Shown: positions 1 through 11,154 of the stretch, piece after piece | Layout of the letters: every line of letters starts with the position of its first letter | How positions within the stretch are numbered: the stretch's first letter is position 1 | Source: Heloderma charlesbogerti | Taxonomy: Eukaryota; Chordata; Lepidosauria; Squamata; Helodermatidae | Assembly (NCBI GenBank): GCA_026122225.1 | Contig: JANEZZ010002061.1 | Span: forward strand, 1,860,001-1,924,000 | Length of the DNA stretch: 64,000 nt | Reading direction: 5' to 3' | Translations under genes and position numbers: made by a program | The notes under the pieces: model-generated | Told to the model about the DNA's origin: nothing | The model's database searches: none | The model's input: only the letters and a program-made list of their open reading frames with translations

Positions 1-491
1 ACATAGAGGCAATTTTCTCCACGATTTAATAAACAGAAGCTACTGTCAGGGTGGAACTGAGCCCAGAGAGCCCCAGAGCAGTTCTGATTCTGAGGAGGAA
101 CAGCCATCCGTGGGAGTGGAGCCCGCTCATCCCTCACAGGCTCAGCACCTGGCAAAGATTCCTCCTGCCGGCATTCCAGAGATAGTTAGTGACCCGGGTA
201 GTGAGGGAGTGCAGGAGGGGGGCTTCTTAGATGCTCGACGCAGACGCAAAGAGCGACGAGAGATGGAGGGCACGGAAAGGAAGCGTAGCACCCGTTTGGC
301 ACGCAAGCAACGGCCGCCTCCCATTGACCCAAGGGAAAGAGGGAGGATCTCTCCCTAGCCCATACGTTCTGGGTCTTCAAGTGACTCCTTTTCAAACGGG
401 GATCAACTGCTTGCCTGAAGCTTAGGCCATGCTCCTGTCCCTTGCTCTAGCCACTGCTGCTTAGCATCTGAAAGAGTCATTAAGCTGTAAT
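1..491 (+). repeat. possible LTR-retrotransposon-derived segment, 5' part
   Basis: A plus-strand frame at 110-358 encodes a charged peptide rich in Glu, Pro and Arg, ending in a basic RSTRLARKQR-like stretch. The segment has higher GC than nearby intron. Beyond the inserted element (492-1336), the flank carries ATTAAA, then TTCGTCTGTGTCTTGAG and a TGACAACTACAA-type end, resembling the polyadenylation/R-U5 end of an LTR. No gag, protease, RT or integrase motif is visible. The call is tentative; an unclassified interspersed repeat is equally possible. Confidence 0.3.
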
Positions 492-1336
492 TAGGGATGT
501 CAGAGAATTCCGCCACGGATCTCGGTGAGGCCGAATGCCAGTGCATTCGGCCCCCCGAACTCTGTGGCGGAACGGCCTGCCCCCCGCCCCCCCACGGATC
601 CCCCCCGGGGCGAGACTTACCTGGGGTGGATGTTCCGGACGGTGGCAGCTCCAGCGGCGGCTTCGGCGGCTGGTCTTCCGGCCGCCGCCACCGCCATTTG
701 CAGTCTGTTCCCCCCCCCATTCGTGATAGGCTACGTAAAGACTTACGTAGCCTATCACGTCTGGGTTAAAAACAAACAAACACGTACGCAAATGGCAGCG
801 GCTACGGCCGCTGCCATTTGTGTTCCTTATTTTTGGCCGTCTTAGTCTACGTAAATATTTACGTAGACTAAGACGGTGAAAATAAGGGGGGCCACAAATA
901 GCGTAGCGGACGGTGAAAATAAAGGGGAACGCAAATAGCATCTGCTACGCTATTTGCTTTCCCCTTTCTTGTCTACGTAAATATTTACGTAGACTAAGAC
1001 GGCCAAAAATAGGGAACGCAGACGGCGGTGGCTGTAGCCACCGCCATTTGCGTACACTTTTTTTTTTAACCCAGACGTGATAGGCTACGTAAGTCTTTAC
1101 TTAGCTTATCATGGCTGAATTCAGGGACGCAAACGGCGGCAGCTACAGCCACTGCCATTTGCGTCCCTGCTAGCCAGCAGCCGGATGTCCGGCTGCTGGC
1201 GGAGCCGGCGGGCGGCTCCGCAGAATCCCCACAGAGCGCCTCCCCCCCCGGCGAGGATTCCAGGGGGAGGGACGGAGCGCCTGCCCCCCCAGTGGAACCC
1301 GGCAGAGCCAGGTAAGCGGGGTTTCATACACCCCTA
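492..1336 (+). mobile_element. GC-rich hAT-like non-autonomous element, copy A1 (845 bp)
   Basis: The left end is TAGGGATGTCAGAGAATT and the right end is the inverse of TAGGGGTGTATGAAACC. These termini match copies A2 (14741-15329) and A3 (25617-26117). Next to the left end is a long imperfect hairpin (about 508-571) with outer arms TTCCGCCACGGAT and TCTGTGGCGGAA and inner arms GGCCGAATGC and GCATTCGGCC. The interior holds ACGTAG palindromes at 722-759, 837-876 and 971-994, and a decayed one near 1075-1112. CCGCCATTTGC-like motifs recur. No long ORF is credible, so it is non-autonomous. The 8-bp flanks (GCTGTAAT and AATGGGAT) agree at only 4 of 8 positions, so the target duplication is unproven for this copy. 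Confidence 0.7.
837..876. repeat. perfect 40-bp palindrome inside element A1
   Basis: Left arm CCGTCTTAGTCTACGTAAAT is followed directly by its exact reverse complement with no spacer. Related palindromes occur at 722-759 (17-bp arms, 4-nt loop, CGTGATAGGCTACGTAA) and 971-994 (12-bp arms). Both types share the core TACGTAA but differ in the outer arm, on both sides at once. Confidence 0.95.
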
Positions 1337-1436
1337 AATGGGATTAAAGCTTTGAAAAGAATTCCCTTTCGTCTGTGTCTTGAGTTGGCTATTGGGATCT
1401 ACTGAGGGAGGCCGCCAAGGCATTCCTGACAACTAC
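1337..1436 (+). repeat. possible LTR-derived segment, 3' part
   Basis: Right flank of element A1. It has ATTAAA at about 1343, then TTCGTCTGTGTCTTGAGTTG and GAGGCCGCCAAGGCATTCC before TGACAACTAC. This looks like the end of a retroviral-type LTR, but no partner LTR is visible, so the call is weak. Confidence 0.25.
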
Positions 1437-2527
1437 AACCATAAAAACATCACCCCAGTTATGCATGTTTGACTCCACTGATTTCTGTGGGTATTAGGTA
1501 TATCTAAATATGTTTAAGTATATGGCCATTACGTGCGATATATCTAGAAAATAAAACAGGTACAGCCCTGGTGTAATAACCTCCACCTCTTGATGCATAA
1601 TAAATATAATGTGCTCTACTCACACCTGACAAAAGCTTCTAATGTATCTGAATGTTCTTAAAGATAGGATTATGTTTATCTGTATCCTGGCTTGAGGTTC
1701 TAACCAGGATCAACATGGTCCTGGAAACCTCACTCAGTGTAAATGCCTGGTGGAATACATAGTCTGGGCAAATGGGACATGGCAGAGGAGTATGCTTCAT
1801 GGTTTAGTAAAGCCATGCTAATGGCTAAGCGTGTTATTCTACAGCACTAGAAAGCAAATAAAACCCCAAATATACACAATCAGATTCAAGATCTATTGAC
1901 CTTAGCTGCCCATGAAAAGGTGTATTACACCAAATTACTAAAAGAAAATAAATTCCAATTAATATGGGGAAATTTTCTTGTATTATACGCAGAGTAATGT
2001 GATCCACTACAAAACCAGTGCAGGCCCACAAAGAGATGTACATGGTATAGAATGTTTTTATTTTTCTTTCTATGTAACCATTTCTTTATTCAATTTTTGC
2101 TGAATGATTTTACTTATATGCATGAAATCTTTCCTCTTTAAATACAGGACAATAGGAAGAAGGGAGGGGAAACCTAAAGGGAAGGAAATGGGGACGGGGA
2201 GTGCGGGGGGGGCAGGATGGGAGATGCATTTACTGTTCGTATTGTATTGAAAAATTGGGGAAAAAATCTAAAAAACTGCTAAAAAGAAGATAGGATTACC
2301 ATTTATGGAGTAGCGCTATCCAAGTAGCAACAAATGTTGTTTGTGTTGGAAAAATCAACTGCGACAGAACAACTTAGCAAAGGGCAAACTCCAGAGGGGG
2401 ATGCACTCTGAAGAAAAGGAAATAATGCAGCTTTCATTTTGTTATTGTTGTATTCCAAACTGTTTAATTTCGTTCCTGCTTAATGCATGAAACCACCTAG
2501 CCTAAAGGATGATATAACACGCAACTG
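1437..2527. other. unclassified intronic DNA
   Basis: AT-rich sequence with no supported exon. A purine-rich, G-rich tract lies at about 2148-2225, followed by an A-rich stretch that could be an old LINE 3' end; nothing allows classification. Confidence 0.4.
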
Positions 2528-2537
2528 GAAAGACGAG

Positions 2538-2696
2538 CAAAGGGCTGGATGTGTCTGATCTTGGAAGCTAAGTAGGATCAGCCCTGGTTAGTACTTGGAT
2601 GGGAGACCGCCTGGGAATCAGGCTTCCTGCATTGGGCAGGGGGTTGGACTCGATGGCCTTGTAGGCCCTTCCAACCCTATGATTCTATGATTTAAC
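2538..2696 (+). mobile_element. 5S-rRNA-derived SINE with CR1-like tail (SINE3 type)
   Basis: Positions 2553-2618 match the 3' two-thirds of vertebrate 5S rRNA, including GGAAGCTAAGTAGGATC (A-box region) and GATGGGAGACCGCCTGGGAA (C-box region). The 5' third of 5S is degraded. From about 2625 the sequence becomes a CR1 3' end (GCAGGGGGTTGGACTCGATG, then CCTTCCAACCCTATGATTCT). Fusing a 5S internal promoter to a LINE 3' end is the SINE3 architecture, and here the partner tail is CR1. Confidence 0.8.
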
Positions 2697-2796
2697 ATCT
2701 GCCTACTCATCACAGTTTAACTCAAGACAATGGGCATTATTTCCAGTGGTTGGGGGCTTCTTTTTAACTACTTCATATCACTAATTCTTTCTGGAA

Positions 2797-2840
2797 AGTG
2801 TGTGTGTGTGTGTGCGCGCACACACGCGCGGGGGGGGGTG
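2797..2840. repeat. GT/GC/CA microsatellite and G-run
   Basis: Alternating purine-pyrimidine tract: GT repeats, GCGC, then CACACGCGCG and a G9 run. It has Z-DNA-forming character. Confidence 0.9.
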
Positions 2841-3084
2841 GTATACAGATTCAGAAGTATACCGTGTGTGGTGTGGGACTGGTAAGCTGGTAGTGTTACA
2901 GATTTCTAACCCAGCAAAGATGAGCAATGTAGACTCATCTCTGCAGGCCACACAATCCATCGGCAACCAGGGTGTACTATATTGCTTATGAATATTTATT
3001 TCTAAAATGTAATTTCTGGTTTACACCCCACAAGGTGCCAACTGCTAACGTTATAAAGTAGGATGATCCGTAAAAAGCCTTATA

Positions 3085-3462
3085 AACTATGTGGATCTGG
3101 GCTGGTGTCAAGAGTAGGCATAGTTGGGCACCTCCCGAGGGCCCACACCCAAGCAGCAGCCCACTGAGAACAGCCCCTTGGAGTTGCTCCTCCTCTTCAC
3201 CATTGCAACCTGCTTGTTCACCTGCCTCTCACTCTGGTCCAGACGATGGTGGTGGTGTGAAGGAAGGAGGAGCAGTAGATGCCACTGCCTGTTGAGTCAC
3301 TGGCTGTCTACCTGGCAGGCAAGCAGGTGGTAACAATGACAAGGAGGAGGAGGAACAGCAGATGGCAACAATGCTGGTGAGATGGTAGATTAACTGATGG
3401 GAGTGGGGGCACTGAGGGTGTTTTGCCCAAGGGCCCTCCAAAACCTGGAGCCGGCACTGATG
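3085..3462 (+). mobile_element. non-autonomous DNA element, family E
   Basis: Starts near GTCAAGAGTAGGCAT and GGGCACCTCCCGAGGGCCC and ends CCAAAACCTGGAGCCGGCAC. The same start and end recur at 32907-33262, 48400-48740, inverted at 51787-52075, and in fragments at 57415, 58145 and 59115. The CAGTGCCGGCTCCAG terminus resembles hAT ends. No coding capacity. Confidence 0.65.
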
Positions 3463-3640
3463 ATGATTTTACATTACATCTAGCGATGCTACAATGTGGA
3501 GCAAGTAAAAATTTGCATACATTTTTAAAAGAATTGGTTTATGCAGCTGAGTAATGACTATGTACTTTTCCTCCTCGGTCCAAGTGGGAAGGATTCATGG
3601 AGGATAAGCTTAGTCATGGTTACTAGTCATGATGACTATA

Positions 3641-3825
3641 TATTACCACCAATATCAGAAGCAGTATTCCCCACCCACTCATGGGAAACATGAATGGTAG
3701 GGACTACTGACCTCATGCTTTGTTTTGGGCTTCCTGTGAGCATCTGGTTGACCACTATGGGAGAAGAATGCTGGACTAAATAGGTCTTTGGTCTGATACA
3801 GCCTGATTTATGTTCTTATGAGTGG
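3641..3825 (-). repeat. dispersed repeat family I, truncated
   Basis: On the minus strand it ends near CATAAATCAGGCTGTATCAG and contains TGGTCAACCAGATGCTCACAG. Better copies with GCTGGATCAGACCAAGG and GTGGCCAACCAG lie at 31045-31395, 31405-31640, 36410-36605 and 56165-56480. The class is uncertain; the pattern (LINE-tail-like, many truncated copies) suggests a CR1/L3-type LINE end. Confidence 0.55.
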
Positions 3826-3959
3826 CAACCATTGTCGTCAAAGAAGCTATTACAAAGCCAAAAGGGATAACACTCCCAATGTCTGTAGTGGATGTGGACA
3901 GTGGGTACCAGGGAAGGCATAGGCAACTGTCTTATACCAGTGAGATGACTGGTCCATCT

Positions 3960-4176
3960 AGCTTTGAAAAAATGTTTTATTACATTCATATCCACCATTT
4001 TTCCTCTTGGAAGGAACCCAACTTGGCTTACATGATTCTCCTTCTGTGAGGTACACTAGGTTGAGTGTCAGTAATTGGCCCACAGTCACCGAGTGACCTT
4101 CATGGTCAAGTGGGGACTAGAACCTGGATCTCCCAAGTCCTAGTCCAACACTCTAACCACTGCACCACACTGGCTT
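3960..4176 (-). mobile_element. MIR-like core SINE
   Basis: The minus strand begins AGCCAGTGTGGTGCAGTGG (A-box region), has GGTTCTAGTCCCC (B box) and the core TGAAGGTCACTCGGTGACTG, and ends in a LINE-like tail. The same SINE is better preserved at 49131-49378 and 34260-34507. Confidence 0.8.
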
Positions 4177-4713
4177 AGTATTTTGCCTACACTGCCCTCT
4201 AGGCAGGGGTCTTTCCCAGCTCTACCTAGAGATAACGGCAACAAAGATGATCAGGGGACTGGAAACAAAGCCCTATGAGGAGAGACACGTTTAGCCTTGA
4301 GAAGACAAGACTGAGGGGAGATAGAATAGTGCTCTTCAAGTACTTGAAAGGTTGTCACAGAGAGGAAGGCCAGGATCTCCATCATCCCAGAGTGGAGGTC
4401 ACGGAAGAATGGGCCCAAATTACAGGAAGCCAGATTCTGGCTGAACATCAGGAAAAACTTCCTGATTGTTAGAGCAATACAACAATGGAACCCATTACCT
4501 AGGAGGTAGTGGGCTCTCCCACACTGGAGGCATTCAAGATGAGGCTGGACAGCCATCTGTCAGGGATGCTTTGACTTGGATTCCTGCATTGAGCAGGGGG
4601 TTGGACTCGATGGTCTTGCAGGCCCCTTCCAACCCTACTATTCTATGATTCTATGCCAAGGGTTGAACCTCAGGCCTTCTACATGCACAGTATGTGCCCT
4701 ACCACTGCCCTCC
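4177..4713 (-). mobile_element. tRNA-derived SINE split by a CR1 insertion
   Basis: The 3' half lies at about 4177-4235 (TCTTTCCCAGCTCTACCTAG) and the promoter half at 4656-4713 (CCAAGGGTTGAACCTCAGGC, then ATGCACAGTATGTGC). The two halves join in register with the usual squamate tRNA-SINE, which can be compared with the unsplit head at 37180-37262 on the plus strand. The interruption is a 3' CR1 fragment. Confidence 0.75.
4236..4655 (+). mobile_element. CR1 LINE 3' fragment, nested in a tRNA SINE
   Basis: Matches the last part of CR1 ORF2 and the 3' UTR: GCAACAAAGATGATCAGGGG, TACTTGAAAGGTTGTCACAG, GGGGGTTGGACTCGATGGTC and the terminal ATTCTATGATTCTATG. It is 5' truncated, as is usual for CR1. 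The frame is broken by small indels. Confidence 0.9.
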
Positions 4714-5640
4714 TCATAGGAAATATGGGTCTACATTGGGTCTAGGTTTCCATTGCTCATGGGTGCTACTAAAGTAGTTGTCAGGTGTGAGAAATTGCTC
4801 CACTGAGAGGATGTTACTTACAGCAGTAACATTATAAAGACCTCTAATTAAGCATTTTAAAATCAGATGTCCATGCAAAACTAAACAAAACATCTCTCTT
4901 CTTAATTTCCATTTTGCATGTCTGAGCAATGTGGGTGGCCTTTCATTCATGTATTAAGGGAGCCAGACGAGATTTTATGGTGCAGGGCATCTAGGCCATA
5001 TTGCAACTCTACACTCTGTTGCAAGCAGTGCTAGTCTAGTAATATCTTTTACTGGGAGAACGTCTGCTGGTATGGAAGTATGCATGGTTTTGAGTTACAC
5101 AGAGCTCTTCATCAGGCAGAATGGAAACATAGCTCATTGTCATCTGTACAAATAGCAAAGGTGGCGCAACATTTTTCACACTTAAGATAGATGACCAGCC
5201 CCAAAGGGTTTTTTTTTTCACCTCTCATGCACACATGTGCTCACACCAAATATATTAACCAGCAGAGGGTTGTGGACTACTATAATTACCAATTATGAAC
5301 TACAGATAGTGAGAGAGACAGATTGGCTTTATATGTAATCCTGTTTAAGTGAAACCTTTGGACTACACAGCTGCTGTCTAAATGCGGTTATGCAAACATG
5401 TTTTCCACATCAGGTTGGGATATACTTGTTCCAGCATGGAAACCTTTTGTGATTTATAATCTCTGGCATTTTAATTAGGATTAAAATCTCTTCAAGCTTG
5501 AAATCTTGTAATTGGTTTTAATTAAATTTTTCCAGTTTTCTATTTAGAGATATGCCTTAACTTTGTGAAGAAATACTGCATTTTGGGCCTTTATTTGCTA
5601 CTTCGGCAACACATTCATTTTACTTATCACATTTATAGGT
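4714..5640. other. mostly unique intronic DNA
   Basis: No exon. At 5016-5195 there is a repeat-like stretch (TAATATCTTTTACTGGGAGA; GAGCTCTTCATCAGG), probably an old interspersed element. The AT-rich part at 5410-5640 (TTGTAATTGGTTTTAATTAA) lacks repeat features and has homeodomain-like ATTA sites. Confidence 0.35.
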
Positions 5641-5649
5641 CACCCTTTC

Positions 5650-5772
5650 CTCCAAACACAATAGAGTCTTGTGGCACCTTAAAGACTAACACATTTATTC
5701 TGGCATAAGCTTTTGCAGACTATTGCCCATTTCATCAGAGTTTCAGATAGTGTACACAGGGTTAGTAAATAT
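5650..5772 (-). repeat. dispersed reptile repeat, tail fragment
   Basis: Contains AGTCTTGTGGCACCTTAAAG and GCCCATTTCATCAGAG. A shorter inverted copy is at 42485-42545 (GTCTTTAAGGTGCCACAAGA). I recognise it as a common reptile interspersed repeat but cannot name its class. Confidence 0.5.
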
Positions 5773-5824
5773 TATTATCACAACTTTGTATAGGTAAGTT
5801 AGGCTGAAGTTAAAGAAAACTAGA

Positions 5825-5960
5825 TCAGCCTTCTCCAACCTTTCACCCAACAGATGTGTTCAGTTGAAACTTCTATAATGCCCAGCAAGCATGGGAATTA
5901 TTGGCCATGCTGGCTAGGAATTGTGGGATTTGCAGTCCAACACATCTAGAGAACTAAAAT
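5825..5960. mobile_element. foldback element family FB2
   Basis: Inverted-repeat MITE of the type ACTACAACTCCCATCAT ... ATGGGAGTTGTAGT with CCAGATGTG-type outer arms. This copy is old and asymmetric. Other copies are at 6692-6830, 19194-19325, 27588-27715, 51328-51465, 60575-60695, 62384-62519 and 62528-62670. Confidence 0.7.
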
Positions 5961-6151
5961 AGATGTTACTTTAAATGCATCTTTGAACCCCATGCTTAAG
6001 ATTATTATCATATTTTAAAACACACACCCCAATCTGAATTGGGATAGTAGAGAAAGTATGGGGGGAAATGATCCTCCCTGCCCCCCTGCTGTTTCTCTGA
6101 TGAAAATCCCTAGAAGTTATTTGCCCATAACGCTATTTGCCACAAAGAGCA

Positions 6152-6152
6152 G

Positions 6153-6184
<32 letters not shown>
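6152..6184. repeat. (GT)n microsatellite
   Basis: About 14 uninterrupted GT units followed by AGGGGG. Confidence 0.95.
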
Positions 6185-6691
6185 GGGGTTCAACAGGAAA
6201 ATGGTGTGGGAGGAAGGGAGGACCCCCTCATCTATCTCAGAGCCTTCTTAGCTGCTTTGGGATGGGCAGGGGGAGAAAAACATGGATTCAAAGATGCATT
6301 CAAAGTAGCGTGTAGATTGACCCAGATGGAAGGGTCTTTCACATGGAGGGTTTCAAAATTTCTAGTGCTACAAACCCAACATTATGCAGCTATTCCATCT
6401 TTCTCTCCATAGTGGATTTTCTGCGGTAAGAAAAAAAGATGGGAAAAGTGGTGAGAAAACATGAGAAGGTTATGAATGGAAGATGGTGCCATCTGGAACC
6501 CAATGTAAAATTATATGAATGAGGCAGTGTGATCGCGTGAAAAAGGCCACATCTGGAAGCACCCAGTGAGGCTTGCCACAGGCTATCCATTGAGCTTAAT
6601 GGCTGAGTGAAGATCTGAACCCTTGCCTTTGACACCCAAGTCCTACATATTGCCCACTGCACCAGGTTCACCCTGTCTCTGGCTATGTATG

Positions 6692-6830
6692 TTGCTTGTA
6701 TTTCACAGGGGTGGGCACCTTGTGGTCCTCCAGCTGTTTTGGCCTACAACATCCTTCATCCCTAGGGCTGATGGGAGTTGCAGGCCAAAATATCTGGAGG
6801 GCCACAAGTCCCCCTGCCCCCCATTCTAAA
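6692..6830. mobile_element. foldback element family FB2
   Basis: Outer arms GGGTGGGCACCTTGTGGTCC and GGAGGGCCACAAGTCC, inner arms TTTTGGCCTACAACATCC and GGGAGTTGCAGGCCAAAA. Confidence 0.8.
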
Positions 6831-7795
<965 letters not shown>

Positions 7796-7835
7796 TCATT
7801 TTTCTATGACCATAGCTTCAAGTGGTGAATTCGAA

Positions 7836-8205
7836 GAGCTTCTTCACATGGGGCTTATATTGTGAGATCAAGATCGGTTGCTCACGGACGTTTGCAGGGC
7901 CTTTTCACAACATCATCAACCTCCAGGCCCCTCCCACGGTTTATGACCTTTATCCTGCTTTTTAAAAGACTGGCGATAATGCAATAAGGGACGTTGATCC
8001 AATCTATTGGCTGTGTGTAATGATGGCGTTGCGGAATAATCATTGCACCATCTAGTGGCTGTATAATGAAACATATAGAGATTCCTGAGAAAGGAAGTCC
8101 TCAATTCAACGCCCGTGTCCGCCCATGTAAAGGAGCTGAACGTAATTCCACAAAGAATCCAGAAGCAGAAAGCCCCAGTAAGGATGCGGGATTTCAGCCT
8201 CATGT
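7836..8205 (+). mobile_element. non-autonomous DNA element, family B
   Basis: Starts CTTCTTCACATGGGGCTTAT and ends in the inverse of CACATGAGGCTGAAATCC. The interior has CACAACATCATCAACCTCCA and ACCATCTAGTGGCTGTATAA. The same subfamily is inverted at 45248-45617; a second subfamily lies at 34727-35053 and 46562-46903. No coding capacity. Confidence 0.7.
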
Positions 8206-8215
8206 GATGAACTCG

Positions 8216-9200
8216 TAAGTTACTGCTGGAATTTTACTGGCACTTTATTATTTTTTTCTTTTCCTTTTTAAAATTTTAACCACTTTGGGAACAAATTGTT
8301 GAAAAGTGAGCTATAAATCTGCCAAATAAGGCTGGGGGAGGGAGGCAGAGAGAACTATCACAGCTAAAGCACTTCCAATGGAATTTTCACAGGAACATAT
8401 GGAGCTACCTATCTAGAATTAGAACCAGTAGCATAACCATTATGTGAAAATGGCTCCACATCCTCAGGGACAGCTCTTGCTCAGCCTGCTACCAGAGACT
8501 AAGGCAGCAGAGAAATAGTGATTTTACCAAAAATTCATGAATTTGAGCCAGTTATTTGAAGAGAAAGTCCCTCCCCCAACTTTGTTTCTCCAAATCATTT
8601 CACTGATTCTTTAGCATATTTACTTGGGAGTAAATCCTGCTGAAATCAATGGGGCTTACTTCTGATTAGGCAGATATAGGATTGCACTGTTAATCTCCAG
8701 TCACTCCCACAAAAAAACAAAACAAAACAGCATTAGATACCTTCTAAACATTTCAGTCTGTTTTCAAATAAAAAATCTTGAGGGAAGGCAGGTTCTGCAA
8801 GACATCTCTGTCTGTCTGTCTGTCTATGTTAATAAGCCTGCTTTGATCATGGTCCTTTCTGTGGAAGAGTATTTAACACTGCACCTCTTGAATATAATGA
8901 GCTTCTGGAGGAACAAGTTACCCACTTTCAAAAAGTGTGTGTTTTTCTGTAGATATTAAAATGCTGTCCACTACAATAGTCACAAAGGAAGCAGCCATTT
9001 TCAGTGGTGGTGGCCATTTTTAATTGCCTATGATACAAAAAGCACATCAGAACCAGGCTTTCTGGGGAAAACAAAGTGGCTGTTGCTCTGATTTTCCTGC
9101 TCTCCCCAAGAATTTCACCTCACTCTCAAATTACAGCTAAAACAAAACAGTCAATTTCAAGTTGAGTGAAAGGGATGAGAAATGGTCCCTGTGAATTTGG
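8216..9200. other. unclassified DNA with minor repeat pieces
   Basis: 8240-8335 resembles an old LINE tail. 8620-8695 is a family C repeat (ACTTGGGAGTAAATCCTGCT; CAATGGGGCTTACTTCTGA). A short CTGT run lies near 8810-8824. The rest shows nothing. Confidence 0.4.
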
Positions 9201-9540
9201 TAAAAAGGTAAAGGTGTCCCCAACCAGTCGTGTCCGACTCTAGGGTGCGGTGCTCATCTCCATTTCTAAGCCAAAGAGCCAGCACTGTCCGAAGACGCTT
9301 CCGTGGTCATGTGGCCGGCATGACTGAACACCGAGGTGCACGGAACGCTATTACCTTTTCCGCCGAAGCAGTACCTATTTATCTACTTGCAATTTCTTGC
9401 TTTCGAACTGCTAGGTTGGGAGAAGCTGGGACTGACGACGGGAGCTCACTCCGTCACACAGCACTCGGGTCTCGAACTGCTGTCCTGCTGACCTTCCGGT
9501 CTGCAATTCAGCATCTTAACCACTAAGCCACCACGGCCCA
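9201..9540 (-). mobile_element. Sauria SINE
   Basis: The minus strand starts with a tRNA-like head, GGCCGTGGTGGCTTAGTGG, then CAGTTCGAGACCCGAG (B-box region). A unique body follows (ACATGACCACGGAAGCGTCT). The end is BovB-like: AGAGTCGGACACGACTGG, then ACACCTTTACC. The matching BovB 3' end is present at 14101-14125 and 32870-32906, so the machinery that mobilises this SINE family is represented nearby. Only scattered CpG-type changes are visible. The polymerase III direction is the same as EPAS1 transcription. Confidence 0.92.
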
Positions 9541-9675
9541 CGGAGCCTTTATTTACTTACTTATTTTAGAAGGTTCATATATTGCTTCCCATTTAAAAAA
9601 TCCTGAAGCAGTTAACAACAAATGATTTTTTAAAAATACATCATTATAAAAGGACAAGCACGTTTAGGCAAGGTA

Positions 9676-9807
9676 GGGTGCAATCCTATGCATATTTAGA
9701 CAGAAAAAGTCCAACAACTCCCAGCATGCTCCAGCCAGCATGGCTGGCCGGGGCATGCCGGGAATTATAGGACTTTTTTCTGTCTAAATATGCATAGGAT
9801 TGCACCC
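9676..9807. mobile_element. foldback element family FB1 (132 bp)
   Basis: Nearly perfect inverted repeat: GGGTGCAATCCTATGCATAT ... its inverse, with CAACTCCCAGCATGC near the centre. The right flank is TTAA. Other copies are at 20424-22034 (split), 43965-44089, 48197-48316 and 53079-53192. Confidence 0.92.
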
Positions 9808-10480
9808 TTAATAGTTGGGAAAAGCCAGGGCAAACAAGTACATTTTTTTATCATCATTGAAAGCACATGATAATTGGTGCCTGACTAAATGCAGAGGGAT
9901 CTAAGTAGACTGTATGCATATACAAACCATGTTCCCTGTCACTGAACTATGTAACCCCTCAAAGTAGGCAAGTAACTGACGGTGAGGCATTGCCATACTT
10001 AACAATCTTTCCTCTGCTCAGGAATGAAACTTTGGGGCAGATGGGTAAAGCTTCTGAGATAAGTGAGGGGAACATATGTCCTTCTGCAAACATGTCCATG
10101 AATTTCGAGGAGCTGACAAAGGGGGCAGGAAACAAAATTGTGTATTCTGCTAGTACCATGGACTGAACTATGAATTAAGTACGAGTGAGACCTGCAACTG
10201 AATATTGCAGTATGTCCTCACCTCCTAGCTGGAGTGTTTCTGCCAGCATTCCTGCCTGCCCAGCAGCCATGCTTTCCTCCCTGTGCTGCAGTGGTACATT
10301 CTGAAGTGCAGGGGCGCAGCATAATGGTCTCTTTAGCCACACCCCCAGAGAGAGAGAGTCCAAAAATTCAGGCAGCGGTGTTAATCCACATCAAGAAGTC
10401 AATTCTAACAGTTTTATCTCCATCAGGAGAAGGTTTTTAGAAAAGCTCACTGGTCTTAATTGCCCATTCAAGACAAAGCC
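9808..10480. other. unclassified intronic DNA
   Basis: No exon or clear repeat recognised. Confidence 0.4.
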
Positions 10481-10489
10481 ACTGCAAAA

Positions 10490-10690
10490 CACTTTGCATT
10501 GCAACACAGATAATTCATCCCCACCCCACACACCCCATACTGTGAGAATTGCAGCTAAGCTCATTAGGAACAGGGAATTCTGAGGGGTGTGGGGGATGAC
10601 CTCAGCTAACCAAAAGGTGCTGGCCGTGCAAAACCTGGCTCCACCATACCATCGCTTCCTCCAGGATACTATAAGCTGTATTCCATTCCA
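10490..10690. repeat. dispersed repeat family H
   Basis: Shares ACTGTGAGAATTGCAG, GGATGACCTCAGCTAACCAA and CCTGGCTCCACCATACCA with 36745-36895 (ACTGTGAGGATTGCAG; CCCCGGCTCCACTACCACA). The class is unknown. Confidence 0.55.
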
Positions 10691-10719
10691 CACTCCAGTT
10701 TTCCAGTTTTCATTTCCAG

Positions 10720-11150
10720 CCTACACTTAACATTCTGTGACTACTGAGTATGCTCACTCCTAGGTAGGTTGGAATTTCTTTGTTGTTTTTTCCCTCTTAC
10801 AGTTTTTTTTCCCCCTTTTCCTTTTCTTTTTTGTATCTCAGCAAACCTCGGGGCTTTCCTTAGCATGCTGATATCTCCCTCCAATTTCTCAGCGGCCCTG
10901 TTTTGGCTCCATTTCTGTTAGCACTCAGCATTTGAGTTTGTTATTAGCAGGAATAATGCTTAATTCATAATTTTAGCATGTAGTCTCTTTAGGTTGTGTC
11001 TCTATTTTCACATGAGGAAACAAGGATCAATAAACCATTTTAAACATAAACTAAATAGCACATATTTGCTGGCCACAGAGCATGACAATGAAGGAGATAA
11101 ACTCTTCTGCTTTAGGCTGCAGTCCTACGCATTCGTACTTGGAACTAAGT
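10720..11150. other. low-repeat DNA
   Basis: T-rich tract at 10790-10840, then non-repetitive AT-rich sequence (CAGGAATAATGCTTAATTC). No exon. A possible conserved non-coding segment, unverified. Confidence 0.25.
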
Positions 11151-11154
11151 TGTT

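Noticed and set aside
480..941. Overlapping long frames at 403-941
   Set aside because: They lie in a GC-rich palindromic element, where stop codons are rare on both strands. No domain is recognisable.
492..1336. CpG-island promoter or EPAS1 exon 1 region
   Set aside because: It lies downstream of exon 2 on the gene strand, and its structure recurs in two other places as a transposable element.
2538..2620. Functional 5S rRNA gene
   Set aside because: The 5' third is degraded, the sequence runs straight into a CR1 tail, and no T-run terminator follows the 5S part. A SINE is the better call.
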